A DNA stretch of 6,762 bases from Candidatus Altarchaeota archaeon. Its GTDB lineage: Archaea > Altiarchaeota > Altiarchaeia > IMC4 > SCGC-AAA252-I15. The notes beneath the pieces were generated by a model that searched no databases, was not told the DNA's origin, and was given only the letters and a program-made list of their open reading frames with translations. Below, piece after piece: positions 1-4,299 of this stretch. The stretch is taken from assembly GCA_018815265.1 (NCBI GenBank), contig JAHIYG010000218.1, forward strand, positions 1-6,762, written 5' to 3'. The position numbers and the translations under genes were made by a program. Numbering within the stretch: position 1 is the stretch's first letter; the number at the start of each line of letters is the position of its first letter.

Positions 1-306
1 GCCGCCCGCGCCGGTCTGCTTGGACATGATGCTCACGGCGCTCTCGGTCGCGGCGGCGTCTGCGAGGGTCGAGGTGAGCGTCAGCGGGCCGGACGCGGGG
101 GAGATGGTGGAGGTGACGGCCTTGATGGAGATGGAGTCGAGAACGAGGTCTGATGCAGTGCCACTAGCATAGACAGCCAAGGTAGTCGTATCTTTGGCAA
201 CAATGTATTGCGTATACGTCCCCGCAGCGGTCACAGACGATGGGGCGTATACACTCCCGCCGAACTTCGACGCCACCGTAGACAAAAACGGCAGAATACA
301 CGTCAG
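1..306 (-). CDS. Partial phage/tail-like beta-rich protein fragment, runs off left edge
   Basis: Minus frame with codon boundaries at 1-3 is open from the left edge up to a TAG at 307-309. From about position 246 down it reads ...APSSVTAAGTYTQYIVAKDT, then TTTLAVYASGTASDLVLDSI, then SIKAVTSTISPASGPLTLTS. This is a Ser/Thr/Ala-rich beta pattern with a GTYT and DSISIK rhythm, like carbohydrate-binding or jelly-roll repeats seen in phage tail and structural proteins. The last 49 codons (147-1) have G or C at the third position in 47 cases; the 18 codons before them (201-148) in only 7. I see no convincing start: GTG at 274-276 is the only fair candidate. The upstream half overlaps a plus-strand frame that also looks protein-coding, so the true 5' end is probably lost at a junction around 210-265. 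The family assignment is inference from sequence style only. Confidence 0.4.
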   Translation of the reverse strand, partial: MTCILPFLSTVASKFGGSVYAPSSVTAAGTYTQYIVAKDTTTLAVYASGTASDLVLDSISIKAVTSTISPASGPLTLTSTLADAAATESAVSIMSKQTGAGG

Positions 307-418
307 CTACGGCCAAATGGAAAATAGCATCGTCCACGACAAAAGACACTTCATGGAACTAGTACAACGCCAACGAGAATACCTAAACAAAAAACCAAAC
401 ACCCAAATGACAGATTAA
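203..418 (+). CDS. Small hypothetical protein, probably the C-terminal remnant of a larger gene
   Basis: The frame reads 71 residues from ATG 203 (TTG 194 is an alternative) and stops at TAA 416-418. The last two thirds (from about 255: PPNFDATVDKNGRIHVSYGQ, then MENSIVHDKRHFMELVQRQR, then EYLNKKP) look like real protein, with an amphipathic charged C-terminal helix and steady use of A/C at third positions. The first 20 residues lie over the minus-strand phage-like frame and look less natural. There is no TATA box about 26 bases before the ATG, unlike the other plus-strand genes here. I infer a gene whose 5' part was removed by a recombination or assembly junction near 210-265. It may also be an intact small ORF. 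I do not recognise a family. Confidence 0.4.
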   Translation: MYCVYVPAAVTDDGAYTLPPNFDATVDKNGRIHVSYGQMENSIVHDKRHFMELVQRQREYLNKKPNTQMTD

Positions 419-441
419 ACTAAAAGGGACAGATAGTTCTA

Positions 442-598
442 AGCCCCAGTCGGGAGTTGAACCCGAGGCCTCGTGCTGTTTGGGATTATATCCTTTTTTA
501 CTGGGTCGTCGAGTTCCTTGACGGAACGAAGACGGCCCGTATGTGGACTGGACACAGTCCTACCAAGCACGCGCTCCACCAGGCTGAGCTACTGAGGC
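442..598 (-). tRNA. tRNA-Thr(GGU) with intron
   Basis: Read on the minus strand from 598. Acceptor stem GCCUCAG pairs with CUGGGGC (one U-G). The D stem is GCUC/GAGC, the anticodon stem CGUGC/GCACG and the T stem UCGGG/CCCGA with loop UUCAACU; the variable region is AGGCC. After splicing the anticodon loop is UUGGUAA, giving anticodon GGU (reads ACC/ACU, threonine). The discriminator is U73 at 442, as is usual for archaeal tRNA-Thr. CCA is not encoded. The exons are 561-598 (38 nt, to A37) and 442-477 (36 nt, from A38), total 74 nt. A T-rich run follows the 3' end on this strand (CCCTTTTAGTTT, 416-427) and could terminate transcription. An upstream TATA candidate is weak (ATATGC about 40 bases before the 5' end), which would imply a short leader removed by RNase P. 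Confidence 0.93.
478..560 (-). other. tRNA-Thr intron (83 nt) at position 37/38, bulge-helix-bulge
   Basis: The intron lies between A37 and A38. The precursor can form a canonical bulge-helix-bulge. UUGG (exon 1) pairs with CCAA (end of intron), flanked by 3-nt bulges UAG and ACA, each cut after its second base (UA|G and AC|A). This is exactly the pattern recognised by the archaeal tRNA splicing endonuclease. The intron body folds on its own: GGACUG/CAGUCC hairpin, then a longer arm with GGG.CGUC pairing to GACG.CCC capped by GUUCC/GGAAC, then GGAU/AUCC near the 3' end. The first hairpin begins in the bulge, so it competes with extension of the outer helix. No endonuclease ORF fits in 83 nt. 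Confidence 0.9.
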
Positions 599-639
599 AT
601 TTTTTTACATTCTTCCCAGCAGATTATGCTGGTGCATAT
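581..639. repeat. 59-bp direct repeat, copy 1 (tRNA 5' end plus upstream region)
   Basis: This segment covers the first 18 nt of tRNA-Thr (581-598) and 41 bp upstream of it. It recurs at 693-751 with only two differences (G586/A698 and A599/G711), an offset of 112 bp. The upstream part contains a T7 run and a hairpin, CCAGCA (616-621) / TGCTGG (627-632). It probably holds the tRNA promoter and leader. Confidence 0.9.
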
Positions 640-641
640 GC

Positions 642-661
642 GTGCCATCTTTAGATGGCAC
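642..661. repeat. Perfect 9-bp inverted repeat, 2-nt spacer
   Basis: GTGCCATCT TT AGATGGCAC is perfectly symmetric. It sits just upstream of the tRNA-Thr leader and just left of the decayed tRNA copy. A 2-nt loop is too tight for an ideal RNA hairpin, so it could be a protein-binding palindrome or a hairpin opened by one pair. Confidence 0.8.
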
Positions 662-710
662 TCGTAGCACGTGTCAACGGAGCGAGCCGTTGAGGCTAAG
701 CTACTGAGGC
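662..710 (-). pseudogene. Decayed or rearranged duplicate of the tRNA-Thr 5' half
   Basis: Reading leftward from 710, the sequence starts like tRNA-Thr: GCCTCAGTAGCT, then TAGCCT (one change from the gene). It then departs: where the gene has GGTGGAGCG the copy has a 7-bp inverted repeat, TCAACGG...CCGTTGA (674-693), before a CGTGCT stretch that matches the start of the anticodon arm. The D arm can no longer form and no 3' half follows, so this cannot give a normal tRNA. A split-tRNA 5' half was considered, but I find no partner 3' half or complementary leader in this window. Confidence 0.55.
674..693. repeat. AACGG...CCGTT inverted repeat, copy 1
   Basis: TCAACGG (674-680) and CCGTTGA (687-693) with a 6-nt spacer. 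It lies inside the decayed tRNA duplicate, replacing its D-loop region. It shares its core with the elements at 846-863 and 1013-1032. On the minus strand all three are followed by an ACA or ACAC. Confidence 0.7.
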
Positions 711-751
711 GTTTTTTTACATTCTTCCCAGCAGATTATGCTGGTGCATAT
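693..751. repeat. 59-bp direct repeat, copy 2
   Basis: Second copy of 581-639, 57 of 59 bases identical. It includes the CCAGCA (728-733) / TGCTGG (739-744) hairpin and continues directly into a T7AAA run at 751-760. On the minus strand this run provides an AAAAAAATATG TATA-like stretch about 42 bases before the tRNA-like 5' end at 710. This is a stronger box than copy 1 has, so the duplicate may still be transcribed leftward. Confidence 0.88.
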
Positions 752-845
752 TTTTTTAAAGGTTATCGAGCCATATAGGCGAAGACCTTTGAAATGCATT
801 GCATTTCAGGGCGCAGCGATTTAAGTCGCTAGCGTGGCTTAAGTG

Positions 846-863
846 TGAACGGATTCCCGTTCA
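846..863. repeat. AACGG...CCGTT inverted repeat, copy 2
   Basis: TGAACGG (846-852) and CCGTTCA (857-863) with a 4-nt spacer. The right flank on the plus strand is CTACTGTGGC. This matches 9 of 10 bases of the CTACTGAGGC (tRNA 5' end) found to the right of copy 1. Confidence 0.7.
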
Positions 864-1012
864 ACTACTGTGGCAAACTTTAAATTAAAGTTTGATTAAT
901 GAGCAGCATGCGGCTTCGCCTTAGCTGCTCGGTGGCTTCTGATTAAACTTCTTCCAACCCCGCAAAGGATTGTGCATAAGGGGTCTTCAGACTCCTTCAT
1001 TCGCAGTGCATG

Positions 1013-1032
1013 TGAACGGGGTGGACCGTTCA
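1013..1032. repeat. AACGG...CCGTT inverted repeat, copy 3
   Basis: TGAACGG (1013-1019) and CCGTTCA (1026-1032) with a 6-nt spacer. The arms are identical to those of copy 2, and wobble pairs extend the stem outward. The start-to-start distances between the three copies are 172 and 167 bp. Confidence 0.7.
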
Positions 1033-1142
1033 TGTGTTTGGAGATTTAGGGTTTTGTTGTTTTTAAGTTGGTTTTTTTCAGGTATTGGGGCATCATTTAT
1101 ATTGGCTACAACAATATGTAAGCAGACCCCAGGAATAAACCA

Positions 1143-1150
1143 TTATAAAG
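1143..1150 (+). promoter_or_regulatory. TATA box for the 1171 membrane gene
   Basis: TTATAAAG is centred about 25 bases before ATG 1171, the distance expected for an archaeal TATA box when transcription starts at the ATG itself. No Shine-Dalgarno precedes the ATG. This supports a leaderless transcript and the choice of 1171 as start. Confidence 0.65.
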
Positions 1151-1170
1151 CAGATATCACATTTTAAGAT

Positions 1171-2397
1171 ATGGAAAAGAAGTATGAGATAGGTGGTTTT
1201 GAAATAACCGACGCCCATGGAAGGTTAGTCTTCTACAGGGCTTTTCCAGAGACATATTTGGACGTCTCCTACAATGAGATAGAGAATATGCAGCATATAA
1301 CAGAGTTGAACTGGCAATTGCTGACAAAATCCCTCCTATTATTCTGTACTTTTGTGGTGTTGTATCTCAACCAAGCAGGAGTATACATTATTGCTGAAGT
1401 AATTAAGAGTGTAATGCCTGAATTAGCAGAAAAAATACCAATATACGCCATTATGGTGATAATATGGCTAGTGTTGATCACATATGGAGTCCTGTACTTA
1501 GGCATGTTTATGATGTCCTTTAGGGGCAGATTCATGATATCCAGGAAAAAAGGGAATCCAATAGTCATACATACTAAATTAACCCCTGAAGTGAGGCAGT
1601 TCATAGACAACATAAATGAAGAAGTAGATTTGACGACAAAGGGGATAGTAAGGCATGGACCGATACCTAGGGCGCCTGAGGAAAAGGGTGTTGTAAAAGT
1701 CATGACAGACTATTGGGGTAATGTTTTAGGTCTTGGAAGGACAGAAGACAGGAAAAAACAAGAATACAATACTGAAGAGAAGAAAGAATACATTGCAGAA
1801 ACTAAGTCAGATAGTGAGTTGAATGTTAGTCAAGTAAAAGTTAGGAACACCAGTTTAAGAGAGTTAGATAACATACAAAAGAGGAGGGTTGTGTTAGTTC
1901 TGACAAGGGGAGATGACCATTCATTGCCTCTTGTGAAAGTTCTGAGTAAGATGGTCAAAGAAAACAATATAGGTGGAGTATACTTAAGTTTCACAATGCC
2001 TTCAGAGTACATAATCTCCAACATGGAAGATGCAAAGATACCATCGGAGAATGTATACTTTATAGATTGTATAAGCATAATGGCGGGGAAAGTAGAGACA
2101 GTGAAAAACGAGAAAGTAGCCTACGTTGAAAATCCAGCTTCCTTAGAGGACATAACATTGCACATGGACAGCATGCTTTCCAAGGTTAAAACAGAGAAAA
2201 AATTCATATTCCTCGACTCACTAAGCAGCCTTTCAATATATAACAGCGACAAAAGCGTGAAGGAATTCACCCACTACATAATAAACAAGATAAGATTGCA
2301 TGAGTTGATTGGGATTATATTGGCTGTAGAGAAGAAGGAAACCGAGGAGTTAGTCAGGATAATAACGCCTATGTGCGACCACCAGATAAGGTTGTGA
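1171..2397 (+). CDS. Membrane-anchored protein with RecA/KaiC-like domain lacking a P-loop
   Basis: 408 aa. After a 50-residue N-terminal region, two hydrophobic segments follow (about 51-74, LLLFCTFVVLYLNQAGVYII, and about 90-115, IYAIMVIIWLVLITYGVLYL). Then come a basic stretch, a charged linker (about 190-225) and a C-terminal alpha/beta domain (about 229-408). This last domain resembles the RecA/KaiC/Rad55-like fold of archaeal DUF835-type proteins. A first strand RRVVLVLTRGDD occupies the Walker A place but has no GKT/S. A second unit reads VYFIDCIS (295-302), and a Walker-B-like strand FIFLDSLSSL lies at 345-354. I infer a cytoplasmic, non-hydrolysing nucleotide-fold domain tethered to the membrane, perhaps for signalling or scaffolding. 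Substrate is unknown. The gene is A+T-rich and its arginine codons are largely AGA/AGG. The next gene starts 35 bases downstream with its own TATA box. Confidence 0.85.
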   Translation: MEKKYEIGGFEITDAHGRLVFYRAFPETYLDVSYNEIENMQHITELNWQLLTKSLLLFCTFVVLYLNQAGVYIIAEVIKSVMPELAEKIPIYAIMVIIWLVLITYGVLYLGMFMMSFRGRFMISRKKGNPIVIHTKLTPEVRQFIDNINEEVDLTTKGIVRHGPIPRAPEEKGVVKVMTDYWGNVLGLGRTEDRKKQEYNTEEKKEYIAETKSDSELNVSQVKVRNTSLRELDNIQKRRVVLVLTRGDDHSLPLVKVLSKMVKENNIGGVYLSFTMPSEYIISNMEDAKIPSENVYFIDCISIMAGKVETVKNEKVAYVENPASLEDITLHMDSMLSKVKTEKKFIFLDSLSSLSIYNSDKSVKEFTHYIINKIRLHELIGIILAVEKKETEELVRIITPMCDHQIRL

Positions 2398-2398
2398 A

Positions 2399-2410
2399 CA
2401 TATTTATTAT
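2399..2410 (+). promoter_or_regulatory. TATA box for the zinc-ribbon gene
   Basis: CATATTTATTAT begins one base after the preceding TGA (2395-2397) and is centred about 28 bases before ATG 2433. The whole intergenic region is just this promoter, which argues that the zinc-ribbon gene can be transcribed alone as a leaderless mRNA. Confidence 0.6.
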
Positions 2411-2432
2411 CTATTACAGCCTATTCTTTTCA

Positions 2433-2672
2433 ATGGTAAATTGCGGTAGATGTGGCAGGCCAATATACGACAACCAACCAATATGCAGTTTCTGCAGGAA
2501 GACAATATCTAAGGAAGCCACTAAAAAAACCAACAGACTAAACAGGCAGCGAGAGGAGCAGATTGATATGATGACAAACATGACTTCGCCTGGAGGCGAA
2601 GAAGAAGAAGATGCCACATCAGTCTGGGTTGAAGAGGACTTTGAAGAAGCAAGCAAAAAGAAGAAGCCCTAA
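2433..2672 (+). CDS. Small zinc-ribbon protein with acidic/basic tail
   Basis: 79 aa from ATG 2433; an upstream ATG at 2373 in frame would overlap the previous gene and lie before the TATA box, so I reject it. The N-terminus carries one zinc ribbon: C4-x2-C7 (NCGRCGRP) and C18-x2-C21 (ICSFCRK). It is followed by a basic helix (about 22-42), then TSPGG and an acidic run EEEED, then VWVEEDFEEA and a lysine-rich end. The ribbon is likely to bind one Zn2+; the tail looks disordered and could mediate protein or nucleic-acid contact. Function is unknown. The TSPGG turn is encoded within a perfect CTTCGCC/GGCGAAG inverted repeat (2584-2601). The stop TAA (2670-2672) overlaps the stop of the convergent pelota gene. 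Confidence 0.8.
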   Translation: MVNCGRCGRPIYDNQPICSFCRKTISKEATKKTNRLNRQREEQIDMMTNMTSPGGEEEEDATSVWVEEDFEEASKKKKP

Positions 2673-3733
2673 TAAACCCTGAATCTCAGTTTGGCTGCGA
2701 CACCCCCAAGTGATGCGAGTTTTACCCCTGCTTCGCCGCAACCGTCTATGATATGGGGTTTGCCACCTGTTGAACGCACAATATTAAAGAGCACCTCAAA
2801 AGATTCTCTTGAGGCTGCAAAGACCGCGTCTGTTGTTAGGACAATATCAGCAGCGTTTGATTTAGCAGCAGCCTCCACCTCATTGAATCCATAGACTCCT
2901 AAGCCGCTGTCCTTTGATATTTCCACCAGAATCTCCTCCATAAACTTCATATCCCTTACTGAATTCATTTCTTCAAGGGATTTCTGAAGCTTTTGCTTTG
3001 ATAAAACCTCCCTGACGCCACTTCTGCCTGATGAACCAGTATCCTCCAAAACAAACTTTGCCGCAAAATCAGGGTTAGATTCCTTAATGTGCGAGAATAA
3101 GTTGTTTTTCTCAAACCCCGGGCCAGCCAACACAAACAAGGATATGTTGTGTTTTGCCATCATCTGGATGAGGTATTCTGTGATGCTCCGGTAGTATTCT
3201 ATCTTTCGTTTTTCTCTGTCTTTCAGATCGTATTTTCCGCCGATGTTAGCTTCCAAATCCAGGTATTCTATTCGTGAATCCAGCACTAACGCGAATGTCG
3301 CCTCCCCTAAATCCATGCAGACGACAGCCACCTTCGATTTTAGTGTGTTTTTAACTGCAAAGTCGACAGCCTCCAAATCCGTCTTAGACCAGTGTTCTTT
3401 TTCCACAGTTACTGTTGAACCCTCACCCAAACTAAAGCTGTGATAGCTGCCTAAACTCACTAGATCCTCTGGACCACCGATTATCTTCCCTGAAACACGG
3501 AGTATATGCTCTTCGGGCTGAAACTCCACGGACTCGACGCTAAGCGTCAAAGTTATTGTTATGCGCTCCCCTCCCTTTGAGCGGGAGTCATCCTTGTCTT
3601 TGATACGTCTTTGGGTTTTGGATTTAACAGTATCTCCTTGAGAAACCAGTCTCCCTAGATACCATAGGTCATCTAAGTTCTCAATCCTCAGCCTCATGAG
3701 GCCCTGACGCAAATCCCGGAATTCAACATTCAT
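2669..3733 (-). CDS. pelA: Pelota (Dom34) mRNA surveillance / ribosome rescue factor
   Basis: 354 aa, normal length for archaeal Pelota. Pelota enters the A site of ribosomes stalled on mRNA, recruits ABCE1 and splits the subunits; in archaea it works with aEF1A. Domain order as in the family: an N-terminal Sm-like domain (about 1-130) with LWYLGRLVSQGD (23-34), the strand block GERITITLTLSVESVEF (55-71) and VEKEHW (110-115); an eRF1-like central domain (about 133-260) starting VAVVCMDLGEATFALV and including VLAGPGFEK (201-209); and an L7Ae-like C-terminal domain ending HIIDGCGEAGVKLASLGGVA (327-346) and KLRFRVY. There is no GGQ peptide-release motif, which separates it from aRF1. The start ATG (3731-3733) has a TATA-like CTATAAAA centred 27 bases upstream, so the mRNA is probably leaderless. 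Confidence 0.95.
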   Translation of the reverse strand: MNVEFRDLRQGLMRLRIENLDDLWYLGRLVSQGDTVKSKTQRRIKDKDDSRSKGGERITITLTLSVESVEFQPEEHILRVSGKIIGGPEDLVSLGSYHSFSLGEGSTVTVEKEHWSKTDLEAVDFAVKNTLKSKVAVVCMDLGEATFALVLDSRIEYLDLEANIGGKYDLKDREKRKIEYYRSITEYLIQMMAKHNISLFVLAGPGFEKNNLFSHIKESNPDFAAKFVLEDTGSSGRSGVREVLSKQKLQKSLEEMNSVRDMKFMEEILVEISKDSGLGVYGFNEVEAAAKSNAADIVLTTDAVFAASRESFEVLFNIVRSTGGKPHIIDGCGEAGVKLASLGGVAAKLRFRVY

Positions 3734-3753
3734 ATATGAGGATAGGGAGCGTG

Positions 3754-3764
3754 TTTTTTTATAG
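3754..3764. promoter_or_regulatory. Shared TATA element of divergent pelota and parvulin genes
   Basis: TTTTTTTATAG on the plus strand reads CTATAAAAAAA on the minus strand. The two ATGs begin at 3787 (plus) and 3733 (minus), so their midpoint is 3760, inside this element. Both genes therefore have a TATA box centred about 27 bases upstream of the ATG, the distance for leaderless initiation. No other equally good box lies in the 53-bp gap; GTAATAAA at 3764-3771 is a weaker option for pelota. Confidence 0.65.
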
Positions 3765-3786
3765 TAATAAACCCTTCATATACTCC

Positions 3787-4068
3787 ATGGTAAATGAAGT
3801 GCGTGCAGCCCACATACTTGTCAGGGGCGAGGATTATGCAAAGGAACTGATGGATAAAATCCAGAAGGGGATGAATTTCTCAGAGCTCGCTAAAAAACAT
3901 TCCACATGCCCATCTGGGAAAAGCGGCGGCGACCTAGGCTGGTTCGGGAGAGGCAGAATGGTTAGGGAATTTGAGAAGGCTGCATTCGACGCAGAGAAAG
4001 GAGCAGTTGTAGGGCCGGTTAAGACTGAATTCGGATACCACATAATTAAGGTGTTGGATAGAAGATAG
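3787..4068 (+). CDS. Parvulin-type peptidyl-prolyl cis-trans isomerase (PpiC family), stand-alone
   Basis: 93 aa from ATG 3787, a single parvulin domain closely resembling the small E. coli PpiC (Par10), with which it shares the KKHS-CPSGK-GGDLG block. It catalyses cis-trans isomerisation of Xaa-Pro bonds. Visible landmarks: AAHILV with His9 at the start, HSTCPSGKSGGDLGWF with Cys41 and Asp49, REFEKAAF with Phe62, and FGYHIIKV with His85 at the end. There is no signal peptide or membrane anchor, so it should act in the cytoplasm. The longer frame from ATG 3736 adds 17 residues foreign to the family and would begin upstream of the TATA box; the short start sits 27 bases after it and makes the better choice. 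It diverges from pelota, suggesting shared expression of translation and folding genes. Confidence 0.95.
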   Translation: MVNEVRAAHILVRGEDYAKELMDKIQKGMNFSELAKKHSTCPSGKSGGDLGWFGRGRMVREFEKAAFDAEKGAVVGPVKTEFGYHIIKVLDRR

Positions 4069-4133
4069 AAATTGTCAATAATTATTTGAGAATACACCTG
4101 TATAAATAGGTTGGTTACGAAACAGAATCAGTA

Positions 4134-4145
4134 TTTTTTATATAG
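4134..4145 (+). promoter_or_regulatory. TATA box for the candidate ncRNA
   Basis: TTTTTTTATATAG-like run (TTTTTTATATAG, 4134-4145), nearly the same sequence as the parvulin box. In the parvulin promoter the final ATAG starts 26 bases before the ATG; here the same ATAG (4142) is 26 bases before G4168, the first base of the closing stem of the predicted RNA. Confidence 0.65.
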
Positions 4146-4167
4146 TTGTATTACCCAAGGTATATAC

Positions 4168-4292
4168 GAGGGGCCCAACAAAGGGTTCGGCCGTCAACAA
4201 TATGTAACCTAGTCTGCGGCTGCCCCCGAACAATAGTCGGGGTCGACAGCGGGGCAGACATAATATGTTTAAACGCGTGAACCAAGCCCCTC
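4168..4292 (+). ncRNA. Candidate structured non-coding RNA, about 125 nt, unknown family
   Basis: The ends pair perfectly: GAGGGGC (4168-4174) with GCCCCUC (4286-4292). Inside, GGUUC (4184-4188) pairs with GAACC (4279-4283), and CGU (4192-4194) with ACG (4273-4275). A strong hairpin follows: GUCUGC (4212-4217)/GCAGAC (4254-4259), GCUG (4219-4222)/CAGC (4247-4250), CCCCGA (4224-4229)/UCGGGG (4237-4242), with loop ACAAUAG. GGUU (4184-4187) can instead pair with AACC (4206-4209), an alternative fold. AAUAUGU occurs twice (4199-4205, 4262-4268). A TATA box lies at the right distance and an AU hairpin with T-run follows. No ORF of note. I compared it by eye with 5S rRNA, SRP RNA, RNase P RNA, tRNA and H/ACA guides and saw no clear match; UGUAACC resembles the SRP Alu motif, but the S-domain signature is missing. 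Confidence 0.65.
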
Positions 4293-4299
4293 ACTCATC

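Larger units (their letters stand above)
752..1142. other. Gene-free interval packed with inverted repeats
   Basis: I see no supportable protein gene here. Successive inverted repeats are: AAAGGT/ACCTTT (758-763/785-790), TGAAATGC/GCATTTCA (790-808, 3-nt loop), AGCGA/TCGCT (815-830), TGAACGG/CCGTTCA (846-863), CAAACTTTAA/TTAAAGTTTG (874-894, 10-bp arms, 1-nt spacer), GAGCAGC/GCTGCTC (901-930, with an inner GGC-TTC-GCC), AAGGGGTCT/AGACTCCTT (978-997, one G-T) and the repeat at 1013-1032. Three stems are followed on the plus strand by GTGGC (834-838, 870-874, 932-936). The end (1040-1142) is T-rich and leads into the promoter of the next gene. It could be one structured RNA on either strand, or a set of small palindromic elements. 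Confidence 0.6.

Noticed and set aside
457..654. 65-aa plus-strand frame over the tRNA region
   Set aside because: It lies over tRNA-Thr on the opposite strand and has no promoter or protein-like features.
662..710. Split tRNA 5' half
   Set aside because: The D arm is destroyed and no complementary 3' half is present in the window, so a decayed duplicate explains it better.
642..1032. CRISPR array
   Set aside because: The repeats are palindromic and differ in sequence, with irregular spacing and no constant direct repeat plus unique spacers.
970..1167. 65-aa frame with a hydrophobic stretch before the 1171 gene
   Set aside because: It starts with TTG within the hairpin repeat at 978-997, has no ribosome site, and its end coincides with the T-rich promoter of the next gene. 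The hydrophobic look comes from T-runs.
1269..1703. 144-aa minus-strand frame inside the membrane gene
   Set aside because: It opposes a well-supported gene with TM segments and a promoter, and has no motif or promoter of its own.
4212..4260. H/ACA guide RNA (hairpin followed by ACA at 4258-4260)
   Set aside because: The ACA overlaps the basal stem, the lower stem is too short and there is no visible kink-turn, so the usual archaeal H/ACA layout is not met.
4168..4292. SRP RNA or 4.5S-like RNA
   Set aside because: UGUAACC and GUGAACC echo archaeal SRP RNA, but the apical loop is ACAAUAG instead of GNAR and the asymmetric-loop signature is missing; the length is also far below archaeal SRP RNA.
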